Positions 62,766 through 64,000 of a stretch of 64,000 bases of DNA are shown here, one piece after another. Every line of letters starts with the position of its first letter. Within the stretch, counting starts at the first letter, position 1. The DNA comes from Rhodanobacter sp. T12-5 (GTDB taxonomy: Bacteria; Pseudomonadota; Gammaproteobacteria; Xanthomonadales; Rhodanobacteraceae): assembly GCF_008329435.1 (NCBI RefSeq), contig NZ_NPKN01000007.1:1-64000 (forward strand). The letters run 5' to 3'. The translations under genes were made by a program, and so were the position numbers. The notes below the pieces were generated by a model. The model saw only the letters and a list, made by a program, of their open reading frames with translations, was not told where the DNA came from and did no database searches.

Positions 62766-63284
62766 TTACTTCTTCAGTTCGCGCAACACCGCGAACGGAT
62801 TTTCGGAGTGCCCCTCGCCGGCATGCATCTGTTCCGGGTCGTGGCCTGTCACTTCATCGGGCAGGCTGCTGTCCGGGTTGACCGGAACCAGCGGCAGCGC
62901 CAACAGCAATTCGTCTTCAATCACATCGGCCGGACTCAATCGGCCATCCTCGGCCACCAGCAGCGGTTCGCAATCAGGCGGCAACCCGGCCTCGTCGCGC
63001 TCCAGTTTGATCAGGCCGAGCCGGGTGTCCACGGTGACCGGCAATGCAAACGGTTCCAGCGTGCGCTGACAAACCACCGTCAGAGAAGCTCGCGCACGAA
63101 CGTCGACATAACTGATACCGAGACTGTCGCGCCCGAAATCCAGCTCGAACTGCACGTCGCCGCCGGTGTCTGCCAGCACTTCGCACAGGCGTGACAGGGT
63201 CGCGATGGGAAGCGCTCCCTCGAACGAACGCCGCGCCGAAACCATGCGCCAAGCGTCCACGGACTCTGGCAGTGTCACGGACAT
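62766..63284 (-). CDS. yceD: YceD/DUF177 family protein (rRNA accumulation factor)
   Basis: A 172-residue protein. [14 protein letters not shown] with its Cys and the acidic [12 protein letters not shown] segment are the DUF177 signature. It is upstream of rpmF and is linked in other bacteria to 23S rRNA and ribosome assembly. A Glu/His-rich C-terminal segment ([18 protein letters not shown]) precedes the conserved [11 protein letters not shown] end. Confidence 0.9.
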   Translation of the reverse strand: MSVTLPESVDAWRMVSARRSFEGALPIATLSRLCEVLADTGGDVQFELDFGRDSLGISYVDVRARASLTVVCQRTLEPFALPVTVDTRLGLIKLERDEAGLPPDCEPLLVAEDGRLSPADVIEDELLLALPLVPVNPDSSLPDEVTGHDPEQMHAGEGHSENPFAVLRELKK

Positions 63285-63428
63285 AATCGCGGAATGTTAG
63301 GTTCGAAACCGCCTCAAGTCAACCGGGACAGCGTCTGAATGGCCCAATCCCTGGCCGACCCCGCGTATTTTGCCTGATCCGGCCCCGATGCGGCAGACTG
63401 ATTCCCTTCGCCGCCTGAGCCGCTGCCC

Positions 63429-63884
63429 TTGAACTTCTATCTGACGCTCGGTACAGCCGTACTGCTGGCGCTGCTGGTTGCCATCGTGATCACGGCGCTG
63501 CTGCTGCGCCGACGCCAGTTCCGGCGCGGCAACAGCCTCAACACCCTGCTTGATCTGGCCGACCGGCTGGAGGCCGATCTCAAGACGTGTCGATCCGGCC
63601 TGCAACAGGCGCACGCCGTGATGTCGCTCAACCCCGACCTGCCCGCCGCCAGCGAGCAGGATGCGCAGCACGCGATCGATGCCGGCTTGCGCGCGTTATT
63701 GCAGCAACGGCTGTGGATCCGCGATCGTTCGCCCCGTGCCAGCCAGCACGAACTGGATGAAGCGGCCACTTCGATGCGCAGCACGCGCGATCGCCTGAAG
63801 CCCCTGTTGCAGGCCCTCACCCAGGCCCAGAGCGATCTCAACAGCGCCATGCGCGAACACATCCGCCGCGAGTCGGATACATGA
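63429..63884 (+). CDS. Small membrane-anchored protein of unknown function
   Basis: A 151-residue frame starting at a TTG at 63429, with no clear ribosome-binding site. A single hydrophobic helix near the N-terminus (LGTAVLLALLVAIVITALLL) followed by RRRQFRR suggests an N-out, C-in anchor. The rest is predicted helical, possibly coiled-coil (about 45-145), with regular Leu/Ala heptads. I do not recognise a family. Its stop overlaps the next start (ATGA), so it is co-translated with the Maf/YceF gene. Confidence 0.6.
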   Translation: MNFYLTLGTAVLLALLVAIVITALLLRRRQFRRGNSLNTLLDLADRLEADLKTCRSGLQQAHAVMSLNPDLPAASEQDAQHAIDAGLRALLQQRLWIRDRSPRASQHELDEAATSMRSTRDRLKPLLQALTQAQSDLNSAMREHIRRESDT

Positions 63885-64000
63885 GTCCGAACGACCTGAC
63901 GCCGCCCCGACTCGTGCTGGGCTCGACTTCGCGCTACCGCGCCGAACTTCTGCGCCGACTGGCGGCGGACTTCGAGCAATCCGCCCCGGGCACCGACGAG
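63881..64000 (+). CDS. yceF: Maf/YceF-family nucleotide pyrophosphatase (partial, runs off the window)
   Basis: The first 40 residues are visible: PRLVLGSTSRYRAELLRRL matches the YceF branch of Maf house-cleaning enzymes, in which SRYR corresponds to the nucleotide-binding SPRR of Maf. YceF removes m7GTP and similar modified nucleotides. It adjoins yceD-rpmF on the opposite strand, a neighbourhood common in gammaproteobacteria. The rest lies beyond the edge. Confidence 0.85.
   Translation, partial: MSPNDLTPPRLVLGSTSRYRAELLRRLAADFEQSAPGTDE

Overview
Organism. The gene content and order point to a GC-rich gammaproteobacterium of the Xanthomonadales, most likely family Rhodanobacteraceae (Rhodanobacter, Dyella or Frateuria type). 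This is inferred from protein resemblance, Gln at the usual GyrA Ser83 position, a dedicated type IV pilus PilZ, PilH, RoxA, and families of intergenic palindromes typical of this order. No database search was run. Almost all of the window is conserved chromosomal core. The accessory part is the left 1.4 kb.

Layout. (1) 1-1440: what looks like the end of a chromosomal integron cassette array. It holds an IS3-type transposase tail, a truncated IS110/IS1111 element sitting in an attC site, one cassette with an orphan gene, and a complete attC site. (2) 1.5-6.1 kb: gstA divergent from an HxlR regulator, cysK, and roxA overlapping an acetyltransferase gene. (3) 6.2-12.1 kb: sucA-sucB-lpd, the 2-oxoglutarate dehydrogenase complex, with hairpins and a composite palindromic repeat between the genes. 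(4) 12.2-16.4 kb: a LOG-family gene, an acuI/yhdH-type reductase, pilH, cbpA, hsp20 and a peroxiredoxin. (5) 16.5-23.8 kb: gyrA, mtnA, a secreted beta-propeller-like protein, and phaE-phaC. (6) 23.9-33.3 kb, minus strand: initiator tRNA, rimP, nusA, infB, rbfA, truB, rpsO, pnp, the classical translation and RNA-turnover cluster. (7) 33.4-48.1 kb, minus strand: complete 14-gene nuoA-N operon for respiratory complex I. (8) 48.3-63.3 kb, minus strand: yceD-rpmF-fabH-fabD-fabG-acpP-fabF-pabB-pabC-mltG-tmk-holB, then a PIG-L deacetylase, a GAF-GAF-PAS-GGDEF-EAL protein and pilZ. (9) 63.4-64 kb: a small membrane-anchored protein overlapping the start of a Maf/YceF gene that runs off the edge.

How the parts work together. 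The suc/lpd genes feed the TCA cycle and NADH production, and the nuo operon oxidises that NADH. PHA synthase genes give a carbon store. The fab/acp block makes membrane lipids. RoxA, L15/rpsO, L32/rpmF, the infB cluster and YceD belong to ribosome biogenesis and function. The c-di-GMP enzyme, PilZ and PilH are linked by theme to type IV pilus control.

Most interesting. The integron/IS region is the strongest accessory signal. After it come a family of GGA-loop hairpins at operon junctions that could be RsmA/CsrA sites, a dispersed 75-bp palindromic repeat present twice, an initiator tRNA with an apparent U1:U72 mismatch, and a His/Asp repeat in NuoL. I found no CRISPR array, prophage, rRNA operon or convincing new multi-gene defence or biosynthetic system.
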